A stretch of DNA of 64,000 nucleotides from Haloferax litoreum (GTDB lineage: Archaea; Halobacteriota; Halobacteria; Halobacteriales; Haloferacaceae). The notes beneath the pieces are model-generated. The model saw only the letters and a list, made by a program, of their open reading frames with translations, had not been told where the DNA came from and made no database searches. The translations under genes and the position numbers were made by a program. Location of the stretch: the NCBI RefSeq assembly GCF_009674605.1, contig NZ_WKJO01000002.1, positions 1-64,000 of the forward strand, in the 5' to 3' direction. This document shows, one piece after another, positions 16,876 to 26,000 of this stretch; the stretch's first letter is position 1; every line of letters starts with the position of its first letter.

Positions 16876-17157
16876 CTACCGTCCCTCGGAGTCGACTTCC
16901 AGACCGTACAGTCGGGTCACTGTTCGTACTGTTTCGTCGTCTCTTTCAGGGTCGTCGAGGGCCGCAATCGAAGGCGTGAGGATTTCCTCTACGATGGTTG
17001 CAGCCATCTGTTCGAGGGTCGATTGTTGTGCAGGGCTTACTGTCCCACCGGCTTCGAGTCGGGAGAGCGCGTGTTCGAGTTCACGCTCTTTGACTTCCTG
17101 TCCGTAGACTCGAAGTGCTCGTCTGAGTTGCTCTGGGTCGCGTTCGGGTTCTCTCAT
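16876..17157 (-). CDS. Stand-alone HemA (glutamyl-tRNA reductase) tail-like protein
   Basis: 93 residues, helical. The pattern YGQEVKERELEHALSRLEAGG, then QQSTLEQMAATIVEEILTP, then VTRLYGLE is that of the C-terminal dimerisation domain of glutamyl-tRNA reductase, without the NADPH and catalytic domains. It cannot be an active HemA by itself. It lies between a DUF2249 gene and the NnrS-like gene, all on the minus strand. A role in heme supply or in binding HemA is a guess. The ATG at 17157 starts at the charged helix (MREPERDP); 17172 is possible. Confidence 0.6.
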   Translation of the reverse strand: MREPERDPEQLRRALRVYGQEVKERELEHALSRLEAGGTVSPAQQSTLEQMAATIVEEILTPSIAALDDPERDDETVRTVTRLYGLEVDSEGR

Positions 17158-17261
17158 CTGTACTCCAACCACGCTTCGAGTGTCCTCAGACGGACGTCAC
17201 TCTCTGAATCGGTACTGGAGACTGACTCGGTGAGAGGCGAGTCAGTGTGGTTCGGAATCGA

Positions 17262-17495
17262 CTATCGCTTCGGGAACGTCGCGACGAATTCTGTCGGACT
17301 GCGTCGCTCGACGGCGTAGTTCTCGGCGTCGAACGCCGCAACCTCGGCTTGCATCTCGTAGAACAACGGTTTCGGGTCGTGGTCGTTGAGAATCGTCAGC
17401 GTCTCGCCACTCTCCAGTTCTTCGAACGCGGCGTGAATCTTCGGATGGCGTTCTGCCGGTGGAATCTCGCGAACGTCGAGTTTCGTGTCTGCCAT
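17262..17495 (-). CDS. DUF2249 domain protein (second copy)
   Basis: 77 residues, one DUF2249 domain: REIPPAERHPKIHAAFEEL at the start, then the LNDHDPKPLFYEMQ signature with the conserved Asp-Pro. This version has the more typical form; the copy at 4758-5018 is more divergent at its N-terminus. A palindrome with one mismatch lies 40 bp upstream, so both copies seem to belong to the denitrification regulon. It may be transcribed together with the HemA-like gene 104 bp downstream. Confidence 0.85.
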   Translation of the reverse strand: MADTKLDVREIPPAERHPKIHAAFEELESGETLTILNDHDPKPLFYEMQAEVAAFDAENYAVERRSPTEFVATFPKR

Positions 17496-17535
17496 ACACG
17501 TCTCGGTTTCGAGTGTCCTACTGTGGGTGTTATCC

Positions 17536-17547
17536 CGAATATGTTCA
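17536..17547. promoter_or_regulatory. Denitrification-regulon palindrome, site 8 (one mismatch)
   Basis: CGAATATGTTCA differs from the core at the last base. It is almost the same as site 4 and lies 40 bp upstream of the DUF2249 start at 17495. Confidence 0.55.
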
Positions 17548-17731
17548 GACTTCAGCCGTTTGTATCGCTCTATCGCATCGGTCTCTGAAGCGAATCGCTC
17601 GATGAGTCTGGCCGCGAGAGTGGGTCATCAAAAACAAAAGAATAATATATTTTTGAATTCATAGTCGGGTATGATGCGGAGATGCTGGGTGAAGCAGTGT
17701 CACCCGTGACACTCGAGGAGGTGGTTCCGCG

Positions 17732-18826
17732 ATGACCACGTCTGTCCTCGTCGTTGGCGGGTACGGCATCGTCGGGCGGCACGTATGTCGACTCCTCGCG
17801 GAAAACCACGATACCCGTATCGTCGTCGCAGGTCGTACGCGGGAGAAGGCGTCTGCATTCGCTTCGACGCTGGACCGGGCTGTCTCCAGTGTGGTTGATT
17901 TACGCGACTCGAAGACGTTCTCTGAGGCGCTCGATGACGTCGACTGTGCCGTCGTCTGTGTCTCCCCTCCAGACGAATCGTTCGCACAGCGGTGTCTGGA
18001 GAGCGGGGTCGATTACGTCGATATCTCCCCGTCTGACTCCCACCTTCGGTCGATAGAGACGCTCGACGACACGGCAACGGCGAACGAGACAACTGCTGTC
18101 TTGAGTGTGGGTCTCGCTCCTGGCGTGACGAATCTCCTCGCTGAGAGTGCAATGGCGGAACTGGACACTGTCGATTCGATAGCACTCACTCTCGTGCTCG
18201 GTATCGGCGAACACGTCGGCCGAGACACGTTCGACTGGGTCGCCGATAGACTTCGAGACGAGTTCACGGTCCAAATCGGTGGGCACGAGCGACCAGTTCG
18301 GCCATTTTCCGACCCACGGATGGTCTCGATACCGGGCATCGGCCGCAGGCGAGTCTATCGTTACGACGTCGCCGACCAGCACGTCCTAGCTCGGACGACG
18401 GACGCCCCAACCGTCGGCACGTGGTTGTGTTACGACTCCACGTTGGCGACTAGATTGTCCGCATTCGCGGTAAGAACCGGTCTCGTAGAGACTGCAATCG
18501 ACGCGGTAGGCCGAGAGGCAGTCGTCGATACTCTCGATGCAGGGACCAGCGCAGTCCCGTTTGGCTCCGACGAGTTCGTCGTCATCTCGAGTGTGAGTGG
18601 TCGCGTGAACGACGGTCCTGCGACAGTTCGCCGCTGGTTGCGTGGGCGAGACCAAGGTCGGGCGACGGCTATCGTCGCCGCTGCTATCACGAGTCTCGTT
18701 CTCGAATTGAACGTTCCACCCGGTGTGTATCACTCTCACGAGGCATTCGAGGGAGAACAATTCGAGCGCATTCTCAGAGAACACGGCTACGCCGTGGGCA
18801 GAGAGACGGTTTCATCGTCGACATAA
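17732..18826 (+). CDS. Saccharopine dehydrogenase-like NAD(P)-binding protein
   Basis: 364 residues. The N-terminal Rossmann fold shows VLVVGGYGIVGRHVCRLL with the glycine-rich loop, then VVAGRTREKA for the adenosine ribose. The middle (PGVTNLLAESAM) resembles the catalytic part of saccharopine dehydrogenase-like and homospermidine synthase-like oxidoreductases. No membrane segment. The substrate is unknown; many haloarchaeal members are annotated only by fold. The upstream stretch at 17632-17660 is very AT-rich and holds TGAATTCA (17654-17661), a possible promoter element. Confidence 0.78.
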   Translation: MTTSVLVVGGYGIVGRHVCRLLAENHDTRIVVAGRTREKASAFASTLDRAVSSVVDLRDSKTFSEALDDVDCAVVCVSPPDESFAQRCLESGVDYVDISPSDSHLRSIETLDDTATANETTAVLSVGLAPGVTNLLAESAMAELDTVDSIALTLVLGIGEHVGRDTFDWVADRLRDEFTVQIGGHERPVRPFSDPRMVSIPGIGRRRVYRYDVADQHVLARTTDAPTVGTWLCYDSTLATRLSAFAVRTGLVETAIDAVGREAVVDTLDAGTSAVPFGSDEFVVISSVSGRVNDGPATVRRWLRGRDQGRATAIVAAAITSLVLELNVPPGVYHSHEAFEGEQFERILREHGYAVGRETVSSST

Positions 18827-18884
18827 CCCACCGCCGACTCGAAGTCCGTCGGCGAGGGACGGTGGACCCATAGATTTATTGGAT

Positions 18885-18917
18885 GTAAAGGAAACTTTAC
18901 TGTAAAGGTCGCTTTAC
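18885..18917. promoter_or_regulatory. Two tandem palindromes, probable XRE operator
   Basis: GTAAAGGAAACTTTAC (18885-18900) and GTAAAGGTCGCTTTAC (18902-18917) are two perfect GTAAAG-N4-CTTTAC palindromes one base apart. They follow a TATA-like AGATTTATT (18872-18880) and precede the ATG at 18940, so a bound protein would cover the transcription start. The likely binder is the XRE protein encoded second in the operon. Confidence 0.7.
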
Positions 18918-18939
18918 ACCACGGCCTCGTACCACTCCC

Positions 18940-19344
18940 ATGTCGAACCCACAAACACTCTCCAGCGAAGAATCGACTCGACGACTCTATCTCGGCCTAT
19001 GGCTCTTTTCCGGTGTCTCACTCGCCGGATGTATCGTTCTGGGGTATCCGCTCGTTGGCACCGCCACGTTCGTTGGGTGTATCACGGCTGCCATCGTAGT
19101 CTTCAGTCGGTGCGATGGGCCCATCTTCGACGAGCGGGACCAGCGCCGGCAGGGTGAAGCGAGTCGCAGGACGCTTCGTGTCTTGGGAATCTCCTCGGCA
19201 GTCGTCTTCCCGGTGACGACTGCACTCTGGGCCCTCGGTGTAGTCGAGTGGCCTCTCTGGTTGACCCCCATCGCGTTCTTCGTCGCGGGCCTCGCGTTCG
19301 TGCACGTGGGTAGCACGATGTACGAAACGACGCAGGTTGCATGA
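18940..19344 (+). CDS. DUF2178-like membrane protein
   Basis: 134 residues with four predicted membrane helices in two pairs (about 20-55 and 85-128). Between them is a polar loop DGPIFDERDQRRQGEASRRT, and the 'DER' motif in this place is typical of the DUF2178 family. It is encoded just before a small XRE regulator with a 4-bp overlap, the usual arrangement for this family. Function unknown; possibly a membrane partner or target of the regulator. Confidence 0.78.
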   Translation: MSNPQTLSSEESTRRLYLGLWLFSGVSLAGCIVLGYPLVGTATFVGCITAAIVVFSRCDGPIFDERDQRRQGEASRRTLRVLGISSAVVFPVTTALWALGVVEWPLWLTPIAFFVAGLAFVHVGSTMYETTQVA

Positions 19345-19541
19345 ACAACGCTCTCCGAACTCACCGCGAACAGCGGAACTTGACACAGGGGGAACTGGCG
19401 TCACTTGTCGACGTCACGCGGCAGACCATCAACTCCATCGAACGAGGCCGATATAACCCCAGTCTCGAACTTGCGTTGAAACTCGCACGCGAGTTCGAGT
19501 GCTCCGTCGGGGACCTTTTTTGGCTCGAGTCGGGCGAGTAA
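19341..19541 (+). CDS. Small XRE family HTH regulator
   Basis: 66 residues, nearly all helix-turn-helix: RTHREQRNLTQGELASLVDV, then TRQTINSIERGRYNPSLELA. It belongs to the YozG-like group that is coupled to DUF2178 membrane proteins. The start overlaps the stop of the membrane protein gene (ATGA). It is likely to bind the tandem palindromes at 18885-18917 and control its own operon. Confidence 0.88.
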   Translation: MNNALRTHREQRNLTQGELASLVDVTRQTINSIERGRYNPSLELALKLAREFECSVGDLFWLESGE

Positions 19542-19810
19542 AGACGCACTCTTCATCCGCTCACGCCAGTGACACCGTTCGTGATACCGGGCCGACCGGG
19601 TTGTTTCTTCCACCGCCTGGACCACTCGGTGACAGACTGCTCATTCAGGTCGACGAAGTACAGTAGAGCACGACCCGTCTAGACACCGCGTGTTTCCGGC
19701 GTATCGCACGCCTGGAAGGCGGATATTCAGTCAGGGAGTGTTGGCTGCCACGTGGTTCAAAAATACACAAGCAGAATATTTTTGTATTCACGATTGGATA
19801 CTGAAATACG

Positions 19811-20722
19811 ATGATGGATGCGACGACAGACGTCCGCCCCGATGACGAGTCCCTCCACGACGAGTCTGCGGTCGTCGTCGAAGACCTCCGGTTCACGTAT
19901 CCGGGGAACGACGAACCCACGTTGCGAGGACTAAACTTCAGTATCGGGTCCGGTGAGGTGTTCGGTTTCCTCGGACCGAGTGGTGCTGGGAAGAGCACCG
20001 CGCAGAAGGTCCTCGTCGGTCTCTTGGAGAAGTACGAGGGCCACGCCACTGTCCTTGGGCGAGAGGTGAGCGAGTGGGGCAGTGAGTATTACCAGCGAAT
20101 CGGCGTCTCGTCGGAGTCACCGAATCAGTATCTCAAACTGACCGGGCGAGAGAACCTCGAACTCTTCGCGTCACTGTACGACGGCGAGACGCGGGACCTC
20201 GGCGAGTTACTCGCGATGGTCGGCTTGGAAGACGCTGCCGACCAACGAGTCGACGCGTACTCGAAGGGGATGCGGATGCGACTCAACTTCGTTCGGTCGC
20301 TGATTCACGACCCGGACCTCGTCTTTCTCGACGAACCCACGTCGGGACTTGACCCGACGAACGCACGGAACGTGAAGGACATCGTCCGGGGGTTGCAGAA
20401 CGACGGTGTGTCGGTGTTTCTGACGACGCACGACATGACCGTCGCCGACGAACTGTGTGACCGGGTCGCGTTCATCGTCGACGGGACGATTCCCGTCCTC
20501 GATGCGCCAACCAGTCTGAAGAAAGAACACGGTGCCCCGTTGGTCAGTGTCGAGTACCGACAGAACGGTGCGCTCGAAACTGCGCAGTTCGACCTCGAAT
20601 CACTCGGGGCCAACGCCCAATTCGAGCGACTGCTAGACGAGGTGCGCGTCGAACGCATCCACTCCAGCGAGGCGACACTGGAAGACGTCTTCATCGAGGT
20701 AACGGGTCGGGAGTTGGTCTAG
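19811..20722 (+). CDS. ABC transporter ATP-binding protein (ABC-2 type)
   Basis: 303 residues. Walker A GPSGAGKST, a signature YSKGMRMRL in place of LSGGQ, Walker B LVFLDEPTSGLDP, and the switch His in TTHD are all present. The C-terminal 70 residues are the extension found in drug- and antibiotic-exporter ATPases. The stop TAG is directly followed by the ATG of the permease, so the two are coupled. The octamer TCACGATT at 19788-19795 also occurs in the TetR promoter downstream. Confidence 0.9.
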   Translation: MMDATTDVRPDDESLHDESAVVVEDLRFTYPGNDEPTLRGLNFSIGSGEVFGFLGPSGAGKSTAQKVLVGLLEKYEGHATVLGREVSEWGSEYYQRIGVSSESPNQYLKLTGRENLELFASLYDGETRDLGELLAMVGLEDAADQRVDAYSKGMRMRLNFVRSLIHDPDLVFLDEPTSGLDPTNARNVKDIVRGLQNDGVSVFLTTHDMTVADELCDRVAFIVDGTIPVLDAPTSLKKEHGAPLVSVEYRQNGALETAQFDLESLGANAQFERLLDEVRVERIHSSEATLEDVFIEVTGRELV

Positions 20723-22186
20723 ATGTCCGTCCGGTCTATGGTGCCGTGGGACGCCCGACTGCAGTTTCGCTACGGGTTCTACGCAGTGTATGCAATCGTC
20801 ACGGTCCTGTTTGGACTCGGACTCGCCCAGATACCCGAATCTGTTCGGACTGCTACACTCGTGATGGTCCTGTTCGCCGACCCCGGGTTCCTCGGATTCT
20901 ACTTCGTCGGCGCACTCGTCCTCTTCGAGAAGAACGAGGGAGTCCTCCACGCACTCGTCACCTCACCACTCTCGGCGCGTGACTACCTCGTCTCGAAAGC
21001 GGTTTCACTGGCGTTCATCGCGGTTCTCGGTGCGACGACCATCGCAGTGTTCGTTCACGGTCTGGACTTCTCTCCCGTCTGGTTCCTGCTCGGTCTCAGT
21101 CTCACCGCCGTCTTATTTGCCCTCGTCGGGTTCGTGGCCGTCGCCAAATTCGACTCCTTGAACGCCTACTTCCTCACGGCGATTCTCTACACGATTCCGC
21201 TCTCGCTCCCGCTTCTCGACCACTTCGGTATCGTCGAACACCCCGCCTTCTACGTGTTCCCGACACAAGCATCGCTCGTGCTCATTAGCGCGGCATTCGA
21301 GGCAACCGCGACTTGGAAACTCGCGTATGGCGTCGGGTACCTCCTCGTGAGTGTCGCCGTTGCGTACGTCGCCGCTCGCCGCGCGTTCCTCACGCATATC
21401 GTCCGTGGGACACGACGCCCGACCACGAAGACGAGGCAGAAATCCGGGATTCTCTCGGGCCGCGACTTCGGTCCCATCGCGTCGCTCGCAGTGGCTGACC
21501 TCCGCAAGTGGGTCCGCGACCCGTTACTCATCTACATCGGTGTCTCCCCGTTCTTGATAGGGTTACTCGTACGAGTCGGCATCGACCCACTGGACGCTGC
21601 CGTCGGATTCGTCGATTTCGCGGCCTACTCGGACGAACTGCTCGCCGCCCTCATGTTCACCCCTGCCGGTACCCTGGGGTTCGCTGCTGGGTTCTTCATG
21701 CTCGAAGACCGTGAGCAGGGCATTTTACAGGCGCTCCGCGCGACGCCACTGACTGGGCGTGGCTATCTCCTCTACCGAGGTGTCGTCTTCCTCGGACTCG
21801 CGTTCCTCTCGACGCTCGTGATGGTGCCACTCGTCGACATCGGGACGCTCCCACTCGTCTCCTTCCTCGCTATCTCGTTCGTCGCATCTCTCCACACTGC
21901 TGTCGCCGGTCTACTGATGGCGAGTCTCGCGGCGAACACCGTCGAGGGCGTCGCTGTGAGCAAACTCCTCGGCTTCCTCATCATCGGCCCAGTCGCCGCA
22001 ATCGCACTCGTCGGAGAACCGTTCCAGTTCGTTGCGGGCGTGCTCCCGCCATTTTGGGCGGCGAAAGCGGCTATCGCAGTCCTCGATGGAACTGGTGGCG
22101 AGTGGTTCTACCTCGCTGTTGGACTGGCGTATCAGGCAGTCGTCGTGGGTGCGTTACTCAGGGTGTTCCTTCGGCGGGCGGACTAA
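20723..22186 (+). CDS. ABC-2 type permease (two fused halves)
   Basis: 487 residues with about 12 membrane helices. Two similar six-helix halves are visible: the first has GFYFVGALVLFEKNEGVLHA with SPLSARDYL, the second has FAAGFFMLEDREQGILQALR with TPLTGRGYL. The repeated 'E..G.L.AL..TPL..R.YL' pattern shows an internal duplication, so one chain may supply the whole membrane pore for the ATPase encoded before it. Substrate unknown; export is likely from the class. Confidence 0.85.
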   Translation: MSVRSMVPWDARLQFRYGFYAVYAIVTVLFGLGLAQIPESVRTATLVMVLFADPGFLGFYFVGALVLFEKNEGVLHALVTSPLSARDYLVSKAVSLAFIAVLGATTIAVFVHGLDFSPVWFLLGLSLTAVLFALVGFVAVAKFDSLNAYFLTAILYTIPLSLPLLDHFGIVEHPAFYVFPTQASLVLISAAFEATATWKLAYGVGYLLVSVAVAYVAARRAFLTHIVRGTRRPTTKTRQKSGILSGRDFGPIASLAVADLRKWVRDPLLIYIGVSPFLIGLLVRVGIDPLDAAVGFVDFAAYSDELLAALMFTPAGTLGFAAGFFMLEDREQGILQALRATPLTGRGYLLYRGVVFLGLAFLSTLVMVPLVDIGTLPLVSFLAISFVASLHTAVAGLLMASLAANTVEGVAVSKLLGFLIIGPVAAIALVGEPFQFVAGVLPPFWAAKAAIAVLDGTGGEWFYLAVGLAYQAVVVGALLRVFLRRAD

Positions 22187-22235
22187 CTGCGCTCTGGTTG
22201 CGCACGTCGTGGTCGCGGTCTGACGAACCGTGAAC

Positions 22236-22256
22236 TCACGATTTATATATTCGTGA
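22236..22256. promoter_or_regulatory. Inverted repeat over the TATA box, candidate TetR operator
   Basis: TCACGA, nine bases TTTATATAT, then TCGTGA: perfect 6-bp arms with a TATA box as the spacer. It lies 17 bp before the TetR ATG at 22273. TCACGATT also occurs once at 19788-19795 before the ABC genes. Binding would block the promoter, so self-repression is likely. Confidence 0.55.
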
Positions 22257-22272
22257 TTCGTAGCAATCGTCG

Positions 22273-22875
22273 ATGCGAGGATTCTCGGACGAGGAACGGG
22301 AGCGAATCCGGACTGACCTCGAAGAAGCAGGGCGAAAACTGTTCGCACAGTTCGGTCTCCAGAAGACGACCATCGCCGACCTCACCGACGAAGTCAACAT
22401 CGGGACCAGCACGTTCTACCGATTTTTCGACTCCAAAGAGGACCTGTACCTCGCCGTCTTGGAGTCCGAGAGTGAGGAAGTTGCACAGCGTCTCGCACAG
22501 CAAGAAGCTCTGTCGAGTGACGACCCTCATGAGGTCGTCTCTGCACTTCTCCACTTCATTTTCGACGAAATCGAGACGAACCCACTCATCCGTCAACTCA
22601 TCGTCTCAGACGAACTCGACCGATTGCGTGCCTACCAGTCGGAAGAAGCGCGCGAAGAAGAACGGCAATCGGACATCGACTCGATTCGGGCGTTCACAGA
22701 CCGTCTCGTTGAGGCAGGCCGAATCTACAGCGACGACCCAGAACTGGTGGCCAGTTCGGTCGCGGCCATTCCATACTTCACACTCCACGAGGACGATATC
22801 GGCACTGAACGCTATCCCGAGGTTCGTGATTTCGTCATCGAGACGTTCGCACGTGGCCTCGTCGCAGACGACTGA
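22273..22875 (+). CDS. TetR/AcrR family transcriptional regulator
   Basis: 200 residues. The N-terminal HTH reads TTIADLTDEVNIGTSTFYRFFDSKEDLYL; the remainder is the helical ligand domain (FIFDEIETNPLIRQLI and so on). It lies 86 bp after the ABC exporter genes on the same strand with its own promoter. It is similar in length and layout to the TetR gene at 5031-5630. It probably controls the exporter and itself. Confidence 0.88.
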   Translation: MRGFSDEERERIRTDLEEAGRKLFAQFGLQKTTIADLTDEVNIGTSTFYRFFDSKEDLYLAVLESESEEVAQRLAQQEALSSDDPHEVVSALLHFIFDEIETNPLIRQLIVSDELDRLRAYQSEEAREEERQSDIDSIRAFTDRLVEAGRIYSDDPELVASSVAAIPYFTLHEDDIGTERYPEVRDFVIETFARGLVADD

Positions 22876-23048
22876 GTCTCCACCCCACGTCGTTGTCTCG
22901 ACGTGTATGATGGAGAATCGTGTTGGTCAGTCGTTTTGTCTCGCGAACTAAAATATGACGGTCCAACACCACATTTCGTTGTAGGTGACAATATTCGAAG
23001 AAATACAGTTATATTAAAAGAAACTGAGTTCCCTGTGAAGGTCGTGGG

Positions 23049-26000
23049 ATGATGGATATCGGGGCTAACTTCTACCAAGTTGTCAAGGGAGTAATCGTCT
23101 TCGGGACCATCTTCTTTGGAATTATCTGGACGCTAACCAACTTCTACAACTATTTCCCACTCGTTCAACGCTTCGCTGACCGGGTGTTCGAACGGGCCAG
23201 TCGCCGAGTCTTCGGGCAGAGTGCTGACTCGGAAGCACAGCGAATAGACTCCAGAGACGGGGTGGGTCGACACGAGGACACGTCCGAGCTCCCCTCCATG
23301 GCGATTCTCGTTCCTGCGTACGAAGAAGCCGAAGTCGTTGGGAACTCGATTCGGTCTATCTTCGAAGCGGTGTATCCCAGTGAATTACTTTCCGTGATGG
23401 TCCTCGTCGAACCGGACGACGTCGCGACTCGTGACGTGCTCGACAGACTCTCGAGAACCTATCCCTTCGAGACAGTCGTCGTTCCAACCGATTACCCGGG
23501 TGAGCCGAACAAGCCCCGAGCGTTGAACTACGGCTTCGAATTCGTCGAAAGCGATGTCGTCGGCGTCGTCGACGCCGAGGTGATAATTGGCGCGAGCCTC
23601 CTCGAAGAGGCTGGACACACACTTGTCTCCGATGCCGATTTCGCCTTGAGCCACCTCGATATGGTCAACGAAGACGATGGGTGGTTGAATCTGCTCTTTC
23701 GTGCAGAGTACAGTTACTGGTACAACCTCGTCATCCCCTCGTTCGAACACGTCGGCTATCCCATCCCTCTGGGTGGGACGTCGTGTTTCTTCGGCCGGGG
23801 GGTCTTAGAAGACGTCTCCGACGCACGTTTCGACGCTGACGACTCGCCGTGGTCGACGACAGACCGCCAATGGCTCTCTGACCACGGCCTCGCGGGGTAC
23901 ATCCCGTGGGACCCGACGAACGTCACAGAAGACTTCGAACTCGGATTGAACCTGTGGACCAAGGACTACGAGTTTGCGTTTCTCGACGCCGTGACGAACG
24001 AGGAGTCACCAATCGAACTCAAGAGCTGGATAGAACAGCGAACTCGATGGAAGAAGGGGAAGATATACACGTTCGTCCAGTACCTCGACAGACCACCGGA
24101 GACGCTTCGCCAGCGATTCCACATCTACTGGCAGTCGTTACTGCCCCACCTCGGGCCGATAAACATCGCTGGGTTGCTGTTCGTCTTTTGGCTCACGACG
24201 ATGACTGGGGCCGTCCCCTCGGTGCTCGTCAAGGGAATCTTGTCCCTCGGACTCTCCTTCCTCGTGTTGGTCGCCGCTCTCTACGCCCGTGGGTACTGGA
24301 TTGTCTCGGACAAACCGCTCCCACAGCGACTCCAACGAACGTGTGTCGTCGCACTCTCGCTCTTTTTTTACTGGATATTCCAGTGGCTCGCGGACGTGCG
24401 TGCGATTTTACAGACGTATCAGGGCCAGTTCCACTGGACGAAGACCGCTCATCTCGGACGTAACCTGTCTGAAGTTGATTCGGGCCGTGGCATCCGCGTC
24501 TCCGACATCTCAGTGTCGCTTCTCGGAGGCGATGCGAACGATTCGTTGGATATCCCAACTTCGTCTACCAGTGTCGACCGGACGATACCGCGACGAAAAC
24601 GTCTTGGCGCACTCGCCGTCGTTCTCGTCGTCGCGATGGTCCTCCGAATCGGTGCGCTCACACGCTGGAGCCTCTGGCTCGACGAAATTTACACGGTTAC
24701 GTTCCGGGCGGCGGTGCCAATCGGCGAGTTGTTGGTGATTCCGTGGGACCCACACCCTCCACTGTACTTTATCCTCTTGCACCTGTGGATGTCGGTGGCC
24801 GGACAGACACAGTTCGGTGCAGGACTGTTTTCGGTGGTCTTCTCGGTTGCGACTGTCGGCATGGTCTACCTGCTCGCTAGGAGATTGTACGACGATGCGA
24901 CGGGTCTCGTCGCGGCCAGTCTCGTCACGATATCGACGATGCACATCCACTTCGGGAGGACGATACGCATGTACAGTCTCCTCACGTTTCTCATCCTCGC
25001 GTCTTGGTATACCTACCTCCACCTCCCCGAACGGAACCGTTGGTCCGCGCTGACGTATCTCGTCGTCACTATCGCGATGCTGTACACACACGTGTACGCG
25101 GTGTTCGTCCTCTTGGCCCAGCACGGGTACACGGTGTTGACCGAGAGTAGTCGAGGGTTCAAACGACGGTGGATTGCCCTTCAAGTCGCCGTTTCGCTCC
25201 TGTACCTCCCGTGGGTGTACGTCCTCAGCCAGCAGGTTCTCGGGCAGGTCACCGATGCAAATCGTGCCGGGACTGCCATCAGTTGGATACCAGCGCCGTC
25301 GACTGAACTCCTCCGGGACACGTTTCTCATGTTCGCCGGCTTTCCGTCGTACTATCCGATTTTCAACGACTCGTGGGTTGCCTGGGGGGCCGCGCTCGTC
25401 GTCTTGTTGACCATCAACGTCACGATTATGTTTGCAATCGTCAGCTACGAACCCGCAGACGACGGGAGCATCGAATACCATCTCGTGGACCTCGGACGGG
25501 GGAGTCTCCTTGCGGTGTTCTTCATCGTCCCTATCGCTGTTCCGTTCGTTCTGTCGTACGTCCTCTTCCCAATCTACTTCCCGCGCTACGCACTTGCGGC
25601 GAGTCTTCCGCTCCTCGTCCTCGTCGCGAGAGGATTGGTCAACCTGGAGTACCAACCGGTGTGGCGGGCGGTCTTTTCGGTTGTCCTCGTCGCCGGCGCT
25701 ATCACCACTGGAGTCGGGTACTACGCTGGAGACACCGTCGAAGACTGGGATGGGTCTGTCAGTGACGTCTCTGCGAACATCTCGCCCGACGACTTGCTCG
25801 TGATTCAACCGTTCTGGGTCGAAAACGACGTCTCCTACTACTACGGTGGTCCCGCAGTCGAGCGGATGATGCTTCCTGCGAGTCCCGACGTAACTGCCTC
25901 CGAGAGGTCTCTGTTGGCGACGAAGGTGAGCGAGCACGAGACGGTGTGGGTGGTCCGCTACCAGACTGACGACTCTGATGGCGTCCTCGGCACACTGAAT

